A stretch of DNA of 64,000 nt, taken from assembly GCA_035631655.1 (NCBI GenBank), contig DASQIH010000127.1, forward strand, positions 1-64,000. The letters are read 5' to 3'. Shown here in pieces: positions 43,305-51,199 of this stretch. Position numbers and translations under genes: made by a program. The number at the start of each line of letters is the position of its first letter. The stretch's first letter is position 1. The DNA is from Gp1-AA122 sp035631655. GTDB lineage: Bacteria; Acidobacteriota; Terriglobia; Terriglobales; Acidobacteriaceae. The notes beneath the pieces were generated by a model. It searched no databases and was not told where the DNA came from. It saw only the letters and a program-made list of their open reading frames with translations.

Positions 43305-44435
43305 ATGAAATTACAAGGATGTGGAACCGCGCTCGTCACTCCTTTTAAGGCCGACAGTTCGGTCGATGAAGAAGCGTTGCGAGCTCTCGTGGCCTGGCAG
43401 GTGGAATCGGGCATCGACTTCCTGGTTCCCTGCGGTACCACGGGCGAGACACCGACCCTCTCGCATGACGAATGGCTTCGCGTCATCGATCTGACGATTG
43501 AAGTGGCTGCGGGCCGCGTGCCCATTGTTGCCGGCGCGACTTCCAATTCCACTCACGATGCGGTTGAAAAAGCCAAGGAAGTCGCAGCCCGTCCGGGCGT
43601 GGACGCCATCCTGACCGCATCCCCCTACTACAACAAGCCCACGCAGGAAGGCCAGTACCGTCACTTCAAATCCATTGCCGAGGCCGTGGACAAGCCCCTG
43701 ATCCTGTACAACGTCCCTGGGCGCACCGGCGCGAACATTGAACCGGCAACACTTGCCCGATTGGCGGAAGTGCCAAACATCATTGGCGTGAAAGAAGCCA
43801 GCGGCAACATGTCGCAGATCGCGGAAGTCTGCAATGCGGTTCCCGAGAGCTTTCTGGTGTTCTCCGGCGACGATGCTGTGACCCTGCCGGTCATCGCCGT
43901 AGGCGGTGTGGGCATTATTTCTGTAGCGTCGAACGAAATTCCCCGCGAGATGGCTGAAATGACGCGCGCCGCACTCAACAACGACTGGGACACGGCTCGC
44001 CGTCTGCACCGCAAGTATCTCCCGCTCATGCAGGCCAACTTCATCGAGTCCAATCCGTTGCCGGTGAAAGCGGTGCTGTCGATGATGGGTAAGATCCAAG
44101 AGATCTATCGTCTTCCCCTGCTGCCGATGAAGCGGGACACGCGCTCGCGCCTGCAGAGAATTGCGACCGAAGTGGGCGTGATCAGCAAGCCTGCCGCGGC
44201 GCCCACTCCCGAAGCCGCTGAATTCTACATTTACGAGAACTGGCACGCCGGCCCACACAAAGCCGTGTTGCATCGCGCCTCTTGCGGCCAGTGCAATAGC
44301 GGCAAAGGACGCCCCGCCGGGCACGATGCCAACCACGCCCGCTGGCACGGTCCCTACCCTACGCTCGCCGAAGCCCGCAACGCCTCGCAGACCATGGCCG
44401 GCGTTCTGATTCGCAGCGAGTGCAAGTGTATCTAG
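43305..44435 (+). CDS. dapA: 4-hydroxy-tetrahydrodipicolinate synthase with a C-terminal Cys-containing domain
   Basis: A 376-residue protein. Residues 1-292 are a complete DapA TIM barrel: substrate loop CGTTGETPTLS (43-53), Tyr135 in LILYNVPGRTG, and Schiff-base Lys163 in IIGVKEASGNM. It condenses pyruvate with aspartate semialdehyde. An Ala/Pro linker (295-305) leads to an extra domain of about 70 residues, EFYIYENW to the end, with Cys327, Cys330, Cys373, Cys375 and several His. The pattern HRASCGQC..GKG....W.GPY.T..EA...A....R..C.C resembles small stand-alone proteins of unknown function. The fusion is in frame without a break. Followed by dapD. Confidence 0.93.
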   Translation: MKLQGCGTALVTPFKADSSVDEEALRALVAWQVESGIDFLVPCGTTGETPTLSHDEWLRVIDLTIEVAAGRVPIVAGATSNSTHDAVEKAKEVAARPGVDAILTASPYYNKPTQEGQYRHFKSIAEAVDKPLILYNVPGRTGANIEPATLARLAEVPNIIGVKEASGNMSQIAEVCNAVPESFLVFSGDDAVTLPVIAVGGVGIISVASNEIPREMAEMTRAALNNDWDTARRLHRKYLPLMQANFIESNPLPVKAVLSMMGKIQEIYRLPLLPMKRDTRSRLQRIATEVGVISKPAAAPTPEAAEFYIYENWHAGPHKAVLHRASCGQCNSGKGRPAGHDANHARWHGPYPTLAEARNASQTMAGVLIRSECKCI

Positions 44436-44440
44436 AGATT

Positions 44441-44507
44441 TTCAATTGCCAATTGCCAAATCAGAAAAACCAAAATTGGCAATTGGAAATTGGCAATCGA
44501 CAATTCC
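44441..44507. repeat. Heptanucleotide repeat locus A (inverted arrangement)
   Basis: In the dapA-dapD gap, TTGCCAA units (44447-44460) face units of ATTGGCA/ATTGGAA/ATTGGCA/ATCGACA (from 44475) across a 15-nt spacer. The two halves are complementary, so the transcript can fold into a long hairpin. Period is seven. Confidence 0.65.
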
Positions 44508-44523
44508 TTTATACTTCCCTTCC

Positions 44524-45357
44524 ATGCGGTCGTTGCAAGCTTCTATTGAGCGTCTCGCTTCGCTGGGTGAGGTTGAGCGTGATCCCGAAGCGCGCAAGGT
44601 CTTTCTCGAATTTCGGGATGCCCTGACGCAGGGGAAAATCCGCGCCGCCGAAAAATCTGGCGAGCATTGGAAGGTGAATGCCTGGGTAAAACAAGGCATC
44701 CTGCTGGGATTCCGCCTTGGCGAACTCAGCGAGATGGGGGATGGCCCCGGGCTTTCCTTTGTTGACAAGGACACCTTCCCAGCTCGGCACTTCAGCGTCG
44801 CTGACCGGGTGCGCGTGGTCCCTGGCGGCTCTTCTGTGCGTTTGGGCGCCTACGTTGCTCCCTCCGTGATCTGCATGCCGCCCATGTTCATCAACGTGGG
44901 CGCATACGTTGACGAAGGCACGATGATCGATTCCCATGCGCTGGTCGGTTCGTGCGCCCAGGTCGGCAAACGCGTTCACCTGAGCGCAGGAGCGCAGGTG
45001 GGCGGAGTGCTGGAACCGATCAACGCCGCGCCCGTCGTGATTGAAGATGATGTCCTGGTCGGCGGAAACTGCGGCATTTACGAAGGAACGCTGGTCCGGG
45101 CACGCGCCGTGCTGGGAGCCGGCACCATTCTCACGCGCTCGACGCCGCTTTACGATACAGCGCGCGGGCAGGTCTATCGCGCCACTCCGGAAGCGCCGCT
45201 CGAGGTGCCCGAAAACGCAGTAGTCGTTCCGGGGGCACGTGCTGTTTCCAAGGGCAAAGCTGCCGAATGGAACCTGTCCCTGTACACGCCGGTTATCGTG
45301 AAGTATCGCGACGAGAAAACGGACCGCGGGGTTGTGCTGGAAGATTTTCTGCGTTAA
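44524..45357 (+). CDS. dapD: Tetrahydrodipicolinate N-succinyltransferase
   Basis: A 277-residue left-handed beta-helix acyltransferase. After an N-terminal helical domain come the hexapeptide repeats (VRLGAYVAPSVICMPPMFIN; VGAYVDEGTMIDSHALVGSC; AQVGKRVHLSAGAQVGGVLE), with PPMFINVGAYVDEGTMIDSHA diagnostic for DapD. It succinylates tetrahydrodipicolinate, so this organism uses the succinylase route to diaminopimelate. Start MRSLQASIERL at 44524; no clear ribosome binding site. An upstream in-frame ATG (44446) lies in the repeat and is unlikely. Confidence 0.95.
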   Translation: MRSLQASIERLASLGEVERDPEARKVFLEFRDALTQGKIRAAEKSGEHWKVNAWVKQGILLGFRLGELSEMGDGPGLSFVDKDTFPARHFSVADRVRVVPGGSSVRLGAYVAPSVICMPPMFINVGAYVDEGTMIDSHALVGSCAQVGKRVHLSAGAQVGGVLEPINAAPVVIEDDVLVGGNCGIYEGTLVRARAVLGAGTILTRSTPLYDTARGQVYRATPEAPLEVPENAVVVPGARAVSKGKAAEWNLSLYTPVIVKYRDEKTDRGVVLEDFLR

Positions 45358-45370
45358 CGCTATCGGGAAT

Positions 45371-45437
45371 AGTGGTCAGTGATCAGTGGTTAGTGGCCAG
45401 TAACACAGAACGGCCGCTGACCACTGGGCACTCACAG
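45371..45437. repeat. Heptanucleotide repeat locus B
   Basis: AGTGGTC, AGTGATC, AGTGGTT, AGTGGCC and a partial AGT follow one another from 45371 to 45401. The inverse units (GCTGACCACTGGGCACT) lie at 45416-45432. It sits between convergent dapD and the HAD gene. Confidence 0.7.
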
Positions 45438-45451
45438 GGCTGCACCCTCGG

Positions 45452-46108
45452 TCACCTGACTAGAATCTCGAGTCTGGGGGACCGATCTCCATCGCTGCGG
45501 ATGATCACTTGATTCAATTCCCGCACCACCGCATCCGCCTTCGAGAGTTCAGCCGCAGGATACGTGCTGGTCAGCCCAATTGCCTTCATCCCGGCCGCAT
45601 GTGCCGAACGGATACCCTGCGGCGCATCTTCGATCACCAGGCACTCGGCCGGATCGACGCCCAGCCCGCGCGCACCCTTCAAATAAGGTTCGGGATGGGG
45701 CTTGCCTTCCCTGACGTCGTCGGCGGAAACTAGGATCTTCGGAATGGGCAGCCGGGCATGACGCAGCCTTGAGGTCGCGAGGTAATTCGTTCCCGACGTC
45801 ACCACGCACCACTGACCCTCCGGAATCGCAGCAAGCAACGCGGCCGCGCCCGGCATCACGTTGACGCCATCCGTATCATCTGCTTCTCGCTTTTCGATCT
45901 TGCGCACCTCGGCTTCGGGATCAAGATGCGGCGCAAGAATCCGCACCACCTCGATGGTGCGGCGGCCGTGGGCAATCTCCAACACGCTTTCGGGAGGGAC
46001 TCTGATTTCGTCCGCCCAAAGGCGCCACTGCCGTTCAACAGAATGTGTCGAATCGACAAGTACACCATCGAGATCAAACAGAATGGCGGAACATTGGAAT
46101 AGCGGCAT
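45452..46108 (-). CDS. HAD-family phosphatase (sugar-phosphatase-like)
   Basis: A 218-residue HAD hydrolase with a helical cap of the beta-phosphoglucomutase subgroup. Motif I is LFDLDGVLVDST (nucleophile and acid Asp), motif II VVTSGT, motif III Lys in VREGKPHPEPYL, motif IV IEDAPQGIRSAHAAG. The pattern fits small sugar- or polyol-phosphate phosphatases. Substrate cannot be told. Transcribed opposite to dapD. Confidence 0.88.
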   Translation of the reverse strand: MPLFQCSAILFDLDGVLVDSTHSVERQWRLWADEIRVPPESVLEIAHGRRTIEVVRILAPHLDPEAEVRKIEKREADDTDGVNVMPGAAALLAAIPEGQWCVVTSGTNYLATSRLRHARLPIPKILVSADDVREGKPHPEPYLKGARGLGVDPAECLVIEDAPQGIRSAHAAGMKAIGLTSTYPAAELSKADAVVRELNQVIIRSDGDRSPRLEILVR

Positions 46109-46595
46109 GGAATCCGGACTCTCTCATCTTCATCGTGAGCGAAGCGAAGGATCTAGAGTTGGTGTCGTCGCTCACCGCAGTCACCTGAGCGGCTAAAGCC
46201 GGTTCCTTTCGGGGATGGATTTTGCAGGCCAAAGGCCCTGCTCCACCCTTCTCGAGGGCATCGCTCTGTGCTCGTTGACAATTCGTATCGGATGTCACAA
46301 ATCAAAACAGCGGCGGATCCTGGTGTGAGCCTAAGAAAGCAGCAGGATCGTTCTCCAGCAGGGTGGCGCAGGGCCTTCGGCCCTGCATTCCCATGCCAAG
46401 AATTGGAACAGGCTTTAGCCGCAGCAAGTCCTGTTCGCGATGAGCGCTCTTCATAACTCAGGGTAAAGCCGCACCTCGCAGGACCTCAGCGGCCCCTTCG
46501 ACTTCGTTCGGGGCCCCTTCTGAAGGCGTACCTCCCAAAGACTCTTTGCGGAACTAGTTCTAGGCATCCCTCTTTAGTGACAGCATGTTTTTCGC
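46109..46595. other. Intergenic region with repeat and palindromes
   Basis: A 487-nt region between two minus-strand genes with no credible gene. It holds a partial copy of the dispersed repeat (46129-46155, gtgagcgaagcgaaggatct), an imperfect stem CGCTCA/TGAGCG (46169-46192) and the palindrome GCAGGGCC-TTC-GGCCCTGC at 46368-46386. Confidence 0.6.
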
Positions 46596-47294
46596 TCACG
46601 GTGACAATATGGGAGGCTGGTAAAGGACCAACGACGCTTGGGCGGTTGAAAGCTGTCGCCGAAGGGCGAGATGTTTCTGGCGGAAGTGCGCTTGCGCCCG
46701 CTGCCCCCAAGCGCGCACGAAATAGTAATTGAGACCGGCGCCAATGACGGAGCTGGCGATCGGGATGACGCGTCCCGCCCACTTCTCGACTACTTCGCTG
46801 CTGGCCTGCACGGCAATGCGCTGGATCACCCGCGGCACAAATCGGTTGACGACTTCCTTCTCCAGCAACTCCCGGCTGATGTCGACGCCGGCGGCGCTGG
46901 CCGCCGCCACCCAGAGTTCCGCGATTTCATCATCCGTGTTGTACTCGAACCCGTAGAGCAGGCTCAGCTTCTGGACCGTGCGCAAGGTGATCGCTGCCAG
47001 GATGCTGAGGTCGGGAATGATGGTGATGAGTCCAGCAATGCCAAGACCCGCTCCCTCGACGGCAGCGACTTTCATCCCCCCACGAATCGTGTCACTGGCA
47101 ACATCGTCCAACCGCCCTAAATCCACCGAGAACAGGCCGTGGAAGCTGCTGATCGGCAGCCCATGCGCCGCCTGCAACTGTAACAAGTATTTCCCCGGGT
47201 CAACCTTGACCGTATCGTAGGCACGCGTGAATCCCCGCCGGAGTGCTTCTTCCGCGCGCCGGGCAAGCCACGAATGCTTCGACGGTTCCACCAT
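46596..47294 (-). CDS. EcsC-family protein
   Basis: A 232-residue protein with the EcsC pattern: GFTRAYDTVKVDPGKYL in the first helices, a hydrophobic GAGLGIAGLITIIPDLSILAAITLRTVQKL (about 80-110) and an alpha-helical end (PIASSVIGAGLNYYFVRAWG). In Bacillus EcsC is encoded next to the EcsAB ABC transporter, which is not present here. Biochemical role unknown; probably membrane-associated. Start ATG at 47294 without strong ribosome binding site. Confidence 0.8.
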   Translation of the reverse strand: MVEPSKHSWLARRAEEALRRGFTRAYDTVKVDPGKYLLQLQAAHGLPISSFHGLFSVDLGRLDDVASDTIRGGMKVAAVEGAGLGIAGLITIIPDLSILAAITLRTVQKLSLLYGFEYNTDDEIAELWVAAASAAGVDISRELLEKEVVNRFVPRVIQRIAVQASSEVVEKWAGRVIPIASSVIGAGLNYYFVRAWGQRAQAHFRQKHLALRRQLSTAQASLVLYQPPILSP

Positions 47295-47333
47295 CTACAG
47301 ACCTTACCGCAGAACCGAGCCACAAGCCAACTG

Positions 47334-47368
47334 GGTACTCGGTACCAGGTACCAGGTACTAGCTACTC
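47334..47368. repeat. Heptanucleotide repeat locus C
   Basis: Five consecutive 7-mers: GGTACTC, GGTACCA, GGTACCA, GGTACTA, GCTACTC. They lie between the divergent EcsC and RNase J genes, 25 nt before the RNase J ATG, so they would sit in its promoter or leader. Confidence 0.7.
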
Positions 47369-47392
47369 CTGTGCTAGCATCAGGTATTCCCG

Positions 47393-49057
47393 ATGCCAAC
47401 TGGCAAGCTGCAAATCGTGCCCCTGGGCGGCCTGGGCGAGTTCGGAATGAACTGCATGGCCGTGCACTGGGGTGACGACATCATCGTCATCGATGCCGGG
47501 CTCATGTTCCCCGAGGCGGAACTGCTGGGCGTGGACATCGTCGTTCCCGACATCTCCTACCTGGTCGAGAATCGTCAGAGGGTTCGCGCCATCGTGCTCA
47601 CTCACGGCCACGAAGACCACATCGGCGCGCTGCCGTGGATATTGTCGGAATTAAACGTGCCCGTCTGGGGAACGGAATTCACCCTCGCTTATGTCGAGGA
47701 CAAACTCGAAGAGCATCAACTGCTGGACGAGGCAGACCTCCGCGAGATTCGTCCCGGGGATCGTTTCCGCATCGGCCCTTTCACGATTCATCCCATCCAG
47801 GTAACCCATAGCCTAGTGGATTGCGTCGCGCTGGCGATTCACACACCGTTGGGAGTCGTTATCCACACGGGGGATTTCAAGGTCGATCCAACGCCCACGG
47901 ACACGCGCCTCTTTGATCTGCATTCCTTTGCGGAATATGGCAAAGAAGGCGTCCTCGCGTTATTGCAGGACTCGACCAACGTCGAGCGCAAGGGCTACAC
48001 CCCCAGCGAACGCGCCGTACGCCGCAAGTTCGACGAGGTCTTTGCCCGCACCCAGCGGCGCCTCTTTATCTCCTGTTTTTCCTCTTCGATTCACCGCATC
48101 AAGGTGGCCGTGGAACTTGCCCATGAGCACGGGCGCAAGGTGGCCTTCATCGGCCGTTCCATGGCCAGCTCGGCCGAGATCGCGGAAGATCTCGGGTACA
48201 TTGAAATCCCCGATGGCCTGCTGATTCATCCCGGCGAAATGAAGAACTTCGCTCCGGAGAAAGTGTGCGTGCTGATCAGCGGAACCCAGGGCGAGCCCAT
48301 GTCCGCGCTGTCTCGCGCCGCGGTAGACAATCACAAGCACGCCAAAATCGAGAAAGGCGACACGGTCGTGTTGTCGTCGCGCATCATCCCGGGCAACGAA
48401 AAGACCATTTACCGCATGATCGACCACCTGTTCCGCCGCGAAGCGCATGTCATCTACGAAGACGGTTCCTCTCCGCCGGTGCATGTCAGCGGCCATGCCA
48501 GCCAGGAAGAATTGAAGCTGATCATGAACCTGGTCAAGCCTCGTTACTTCATCCCCATTCACGGTGAGTACCGGCAACTGAAGCTGCACGCCGAGCTGGC
48601 GGCTTCCATGCACGGATCGGTGGGCAGTGTCATTCTGATCGAAAGCGGCGATATCCTGGAGTTCGACGAACTCGGCGCCCGCAAGGTTGGCCGCGTGAAC
48701 GTAGGCCGGGTCTGCATCGATTCCGGCTCCCGTACCGATGTCGTCGAGGACCTGATCATCAAAGACCGGCGCCACCTGAGCGAAGACGGAATTGTTCTAC
48801 CGATCATCGCGATCAACAAGCTGACCGGCCGGGTGGAAACCAGCCCGGAGATCGTGACTCGCGGCTTCGCGCCCGGAGAGGACGGCTTTATGGACGGAGC
48901 GCGCCAGACGGTTATGCAGACGCTGGACATCTCCAGTGACGAGGAAAAAGCCGACTATGGTGTGATCAAGGAAAAGATTCGCGCCGATTTGAAGCGCTAC
49001 ATTTCAAAACAAACGCAGCGAAGGCCGCTGATCATGCCGGTCATTTTGGAAATCTAG
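47393..49057 (+). CDS. rnj: Ribonuclease J
   Basis: A 554-residue metallo-beta-lactamase/beta-CASP nuclease. Motif 2 is THGHEDHIGALPWIL (about residues 64-78); motif 3 His in QVTHSLVDC; motif 4 Asp in HTGDFKVDPTP; beta-CASP motifs follow (SCFSSSIHRIKVAVELA; GHASQEELKLI; IPIHGEYRQLK). It combines 5'-3' exonuclease and endonuclease action in mRNA decay and rRNA maturation. Full family length. The ATG is close to a heptamer repeat; no Shine-Dalgarno sequence is visible. Confidence 0.96.
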   Translation: MPTGKLQIVPLGGLGEFGMNCMAVHWGDDIIVIDAGLMFPEAELLGVDIVVPDISYLVENRQRVRAIVLTHGHEDHIGALPWILSELNVPVWGTEFTLAYVEDKLEEHQLLDEADLREIRPGDRFRIGPFTIHPIQVTHSLVDCVALAIHTPLGVVIHTGDFKVDPTPTDTRLFDLHSFAEYGKEGVLALLQDSTNVERKGYTPSERAVRRKFDEVFARTQRRLFISCFSSSIHRIKVAVELAHEHGRKVAFIGRSMASSAEIAEDLGYIEIPDGLLIHPGEMKNFAPEKVCVLISGTQGEPMSALSRAAVDNHKHAKIEKGDTVVLSSRIIPGNEKTIYRMIDHLFRREAHVIYEDGSSPPVHVSGHASQEELKLIMNLVKPRYFIPIHGEYRQLKLHAELAASMHGSVGSVILIESGDILEFDELGARKVGRVNVGRVCIDSGSRTDVVEDLIIKDRRHLSEDGIVLPIIAINKLTGRVETSPEIVTRGFAPGEDGFMDGARQTVMQTLDISSDEEKADYGVIKEKIRADLKRYISKQTQRRPLIMPVILEI

Positions 49058-49131
49058 TCAGCCACGGATTTCCACGGATGCACACCGATTCCGACAACTG
49101 AGAGCTGTGCACAAAAATTGGAGATACCCCG

Positions 49132-50118
49132 ATCGTATCGCTAGAAGACATCAAACAAGCGCAATCGCGCCTACGCGGCGTGACCGTCCGCACTCCGCTG
49201 GTGCAGTCGCGCATTCACGAACGTAATGGCTTGCGCGATGAGCGCCGCTTGTACTTGAAAACGGAGAACCTCCAACCCATTGGCGCCTTCAAACTGCGCG
49301 GCGCCTACAACAAGATCGTTTCTCTCTCCGACAAGGAAGCTGCGCGCGGCGTGATCACCTACTCCAGCGGAAATCATGCGCAGGGTGTCGCCTATGCGGC
49401 CCGCGCCTTAGGGGTAAAGGCGATTGTGGTCATGCCACGCAACGCTCCCGAAATCAAACGCGAAGCTACTGTCAGCATGGGAGCGGAAACCGTTCTGGTG
49501 GGGCCGGGTAGTGACGAACGCAAAGCCAAGGCCGAGGAACTCGCCGACCAGCATGGATACATCATCGTCCCCCCTTACAACGACGAAAGAATCATCGCTG
49601 GCCAAGGCACCATGGCGCTGGAGATCCTGGAGAAGTTGCCGCAAGTGGAAACGGTAATTGTGCCGGTGGGCGGCGGAGGCATGATCAGCGGTGTCGCCAC
49701 GGCTATCAAGCTCAGCAAACCGTCGGTCAGAGTCATCGGCGTGGAACCGGAACTCGCCGCCGACGCGCAAGCGAGTTTGCGCTCCGGAAAAATCGTTCAG
49801 TTTCCTGCCGAGCAGGTTTCGCGCACGGCTGCCGATGGGCTGCGTACCCAAAGCATCGGGGAAATTAATTTCCAGCATATTCGTCAATACGTCGACGACA
49901 TTGTCACGGTAAGCGAGGGTGAGATCGAGGAAGCGATGCGCCGCCTCGCCACCAATCCGAAGACTCTAGCCGAACCGAGCGGCGCGGTCGCGGTGGCCGC
50001 CTTCCTGTTCCGTCGCGATGATTTGCCGCGAACCAAGGTGAATGTTGCGATCATCAGCGGTGGCAACATCGCGCCGGACTTGCTGGCGGAACTGAAGGCC
50101 CAGGCGCATCAAAACTAA
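49132..50118 (+). CDS. ilvA: Threonine/serine dehydratase (PLP-dependent), start codon uncertain
   Basis: A fold-type II PLP enzyme. The PLP lysine is in IGAFKLRGAYNKI, the Ser-Gly-Asn-His site in SSGNHAQGVAYAARALG, and the glycine loop in VIVPVGGGGMISG. It lacks a C-terminal ACT domain, so it is the short, catabolic-like (TdcB/serine racemase) form. The conserved N-terminus (VSLEDIKQAQSRLRGVTVRTPL) is encoded from 49132, but no ATG, GTG or TTG occurs in frame before the stop at 49099. The first standard start, GTG at 49180, would remove 16 conserved residues. GGAG at 49120-49123 is 8 nt from ATC at 49132, so I set that as the likely start. Confidence 0.85.
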   Translation: MVSLEDIKQAQSRLRGVTVRTPLVQSRIHERNGLRDERRLYLKTENLQPIGAFKLRGAYNKIVSLSDKEAARGVITYSSGNHAQGVAYAARALGVKAIVVMPRNAPEIKREATVSMGAETVLVGPGSDERKAKAEELADQHGYIIVPPYNDERIIAGQGTMALEILEKLPQVETVIVPVGGGGMISGVATAIKLSKPSVRVIGVEPELAADAQASLRSGKIVQFPAEQVSRTAADGLRTQSIGEINFQHIRQYVDDIVTVSEGEIEEAMRRLATNPKTLAEPSGAVAVAAFLFRRDDLPRTKVNVAIISGGNIAPDLLAELKAQAHQN

Positions 50119-50145
50119 TTGAACAAACATGGGGAGGTTGGCAGT

Positions 50146-51120
50146 ATGAAGCCTTATCGCTGGCTCGGCCATGGACTGCTGGCGATCGTATTGTGCTCAG
50201 CGGCCTTTGCCGCCGAGCGTGCCGCGCTGGTGCGCGAGGCGGTAGTCTATCTGACGCCAGACACCAGTTCCGCCAAACTCGCCAACGCGGAACGAGGCCG
50301 CGAACTCATCATTCTGGAGAGCACGCGCAATTGGGTGCATGTGGAGGCCCTCCTCGGGCCCGCCCGCACGCCGGACGCCGCCTTCATTGAAGATGACGAG
50401 AACGCGCAGAAAACCGTGACCGGCTGGGTCCTCGACAAAGGCGTGGTACGCCCCTCAACGCCCGACGGAGACAAGATCCTGTATGGCGAAGCCGCCGATT
50501 CCGAGGACCAGGCCAGCCGCCGCCATGGCCGCCGCGGCGCCGCCCAGGATGCCATGCGCCTTTATCGTCGAGTCTATGATGATTTCCCCAACTCGCCTCT
50601 AGCACCCCAAGCTCTGTATCGCGCGGCTGATATCCGATGGCAATTGGAAAAGGAAGATGTCATGTCGCGGCCCTCTGCCAGAACCAGAGAAGCCTTTCTG
50701 CGCGAAGGGATGAACGAAGAATGGATGAAGCTGGTTATCAAGAAATTTCCCGGTACCCGCTGGGCTGACTTGGCCGCCTTTAGCTTGCTGGATAACAAAT
50801 TGTGTGGCGACTGGCAGGGCTCCTCGAAGTGTCCCGACAAAGAAGCCGACATTTATGAAAAGTACGCCAACGAGCGCCCGAATTCGCTCGCTGCTGCACA
50901 GGCCTTGTACGACGCCGCCTGGCGCCGTTCGGCTCTGATTGAGATCTACAAGACCGAAGAGCAGGCAAAGAAGTCAGAGGAATCGAAAAATCGGGCCCTA
51001 GCTCTTGCCCAAAAGGTAGTCAGCCAATATGCGCAGCAGACGGACTGGGCGACTCGGGCACAGCGCCTGATTTATTTGATACAGCAAAACGTCCCCACAT
51101 ACGGCAACGCGGCGGAATGA
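50146..51120 (+). CDS. Exported SH3-like / tetratricopeptide-like protein
   Basis: A 324-residue protein with a signal peptide (WLGHGLLAIVLCSAAFAAE). Residues about 25-110 look like a bacterial SH3 domain (ALVREAVVYLTPDTSSAKLA, LESTRNWVHVEA, GWVLDKGVV). The rest is helical with TPR/YbgF-like repeats (AMRLYRRVYDDFPNSPLAPQAL; AADIRWQLEKED; RPNSLAAAQALYDAAWR). Such proteins often act as envelope scaffolds. GGGGAGG 8 nt upstream of the ATG decides the start. It lies between the dehydratase and uppP. Confidence 0.75.
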   Translation: MKPYRWLGHGLLAIVLCSAAFAAERAALVREAVVYLTPDTSSAKLANAERGRELIILESTRNWVHVEALLGPARTPDAAFIEDDENAQKTVTGWVLDKGVVRPSTPDGDKILYGEAADSEDQASRRHGRRGAAQDAMRLYRRVYDDFPNSPLAPQALYRAADIRWQLEKEDVMSRPSARTREAFLREGMNEEWMKLVIKKFPGTRWADLAAFSLLDNKLCGDWQGSSKCPDKEADIYEKYANERPNSLAAAQALYDAAWRRSALIEIYKTEEQAKKSEESKNRALALAQKVVSQYAQQTDWATRAQRLIYLIQQNVPTYGNAAE

Positions 51121-51130
51121 CCTGTGTGGA

Positions 51131-51171
51131 GGCGGGTCTCTGACCCGCCCGGACGGGGCGAAGCCCCGTCC
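51131..51171. repeat. Twin palindromes before uppP
   Basis: GGCGGGTC-TCT-GACCCGCC (51131-51149) is followed directly by GGACGGGGC-GAA-GCCCCGTCC (51151-51171). The first is the same palindrome as at 35943-35961. Either may act as a 3' stem of the preceding gene. Confidence 0.65.
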
Positions 51172-51199
51172 CCACAAATGACTTCGCGTCGGAGGAAGA

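Noticed and set aside
46268..46456. 62-codon plus-strand frame in the 46.1-46.6 kb gap
   Set aside because: It runs through a palindromic repeat, has no ribosome site and no protein-like composition.
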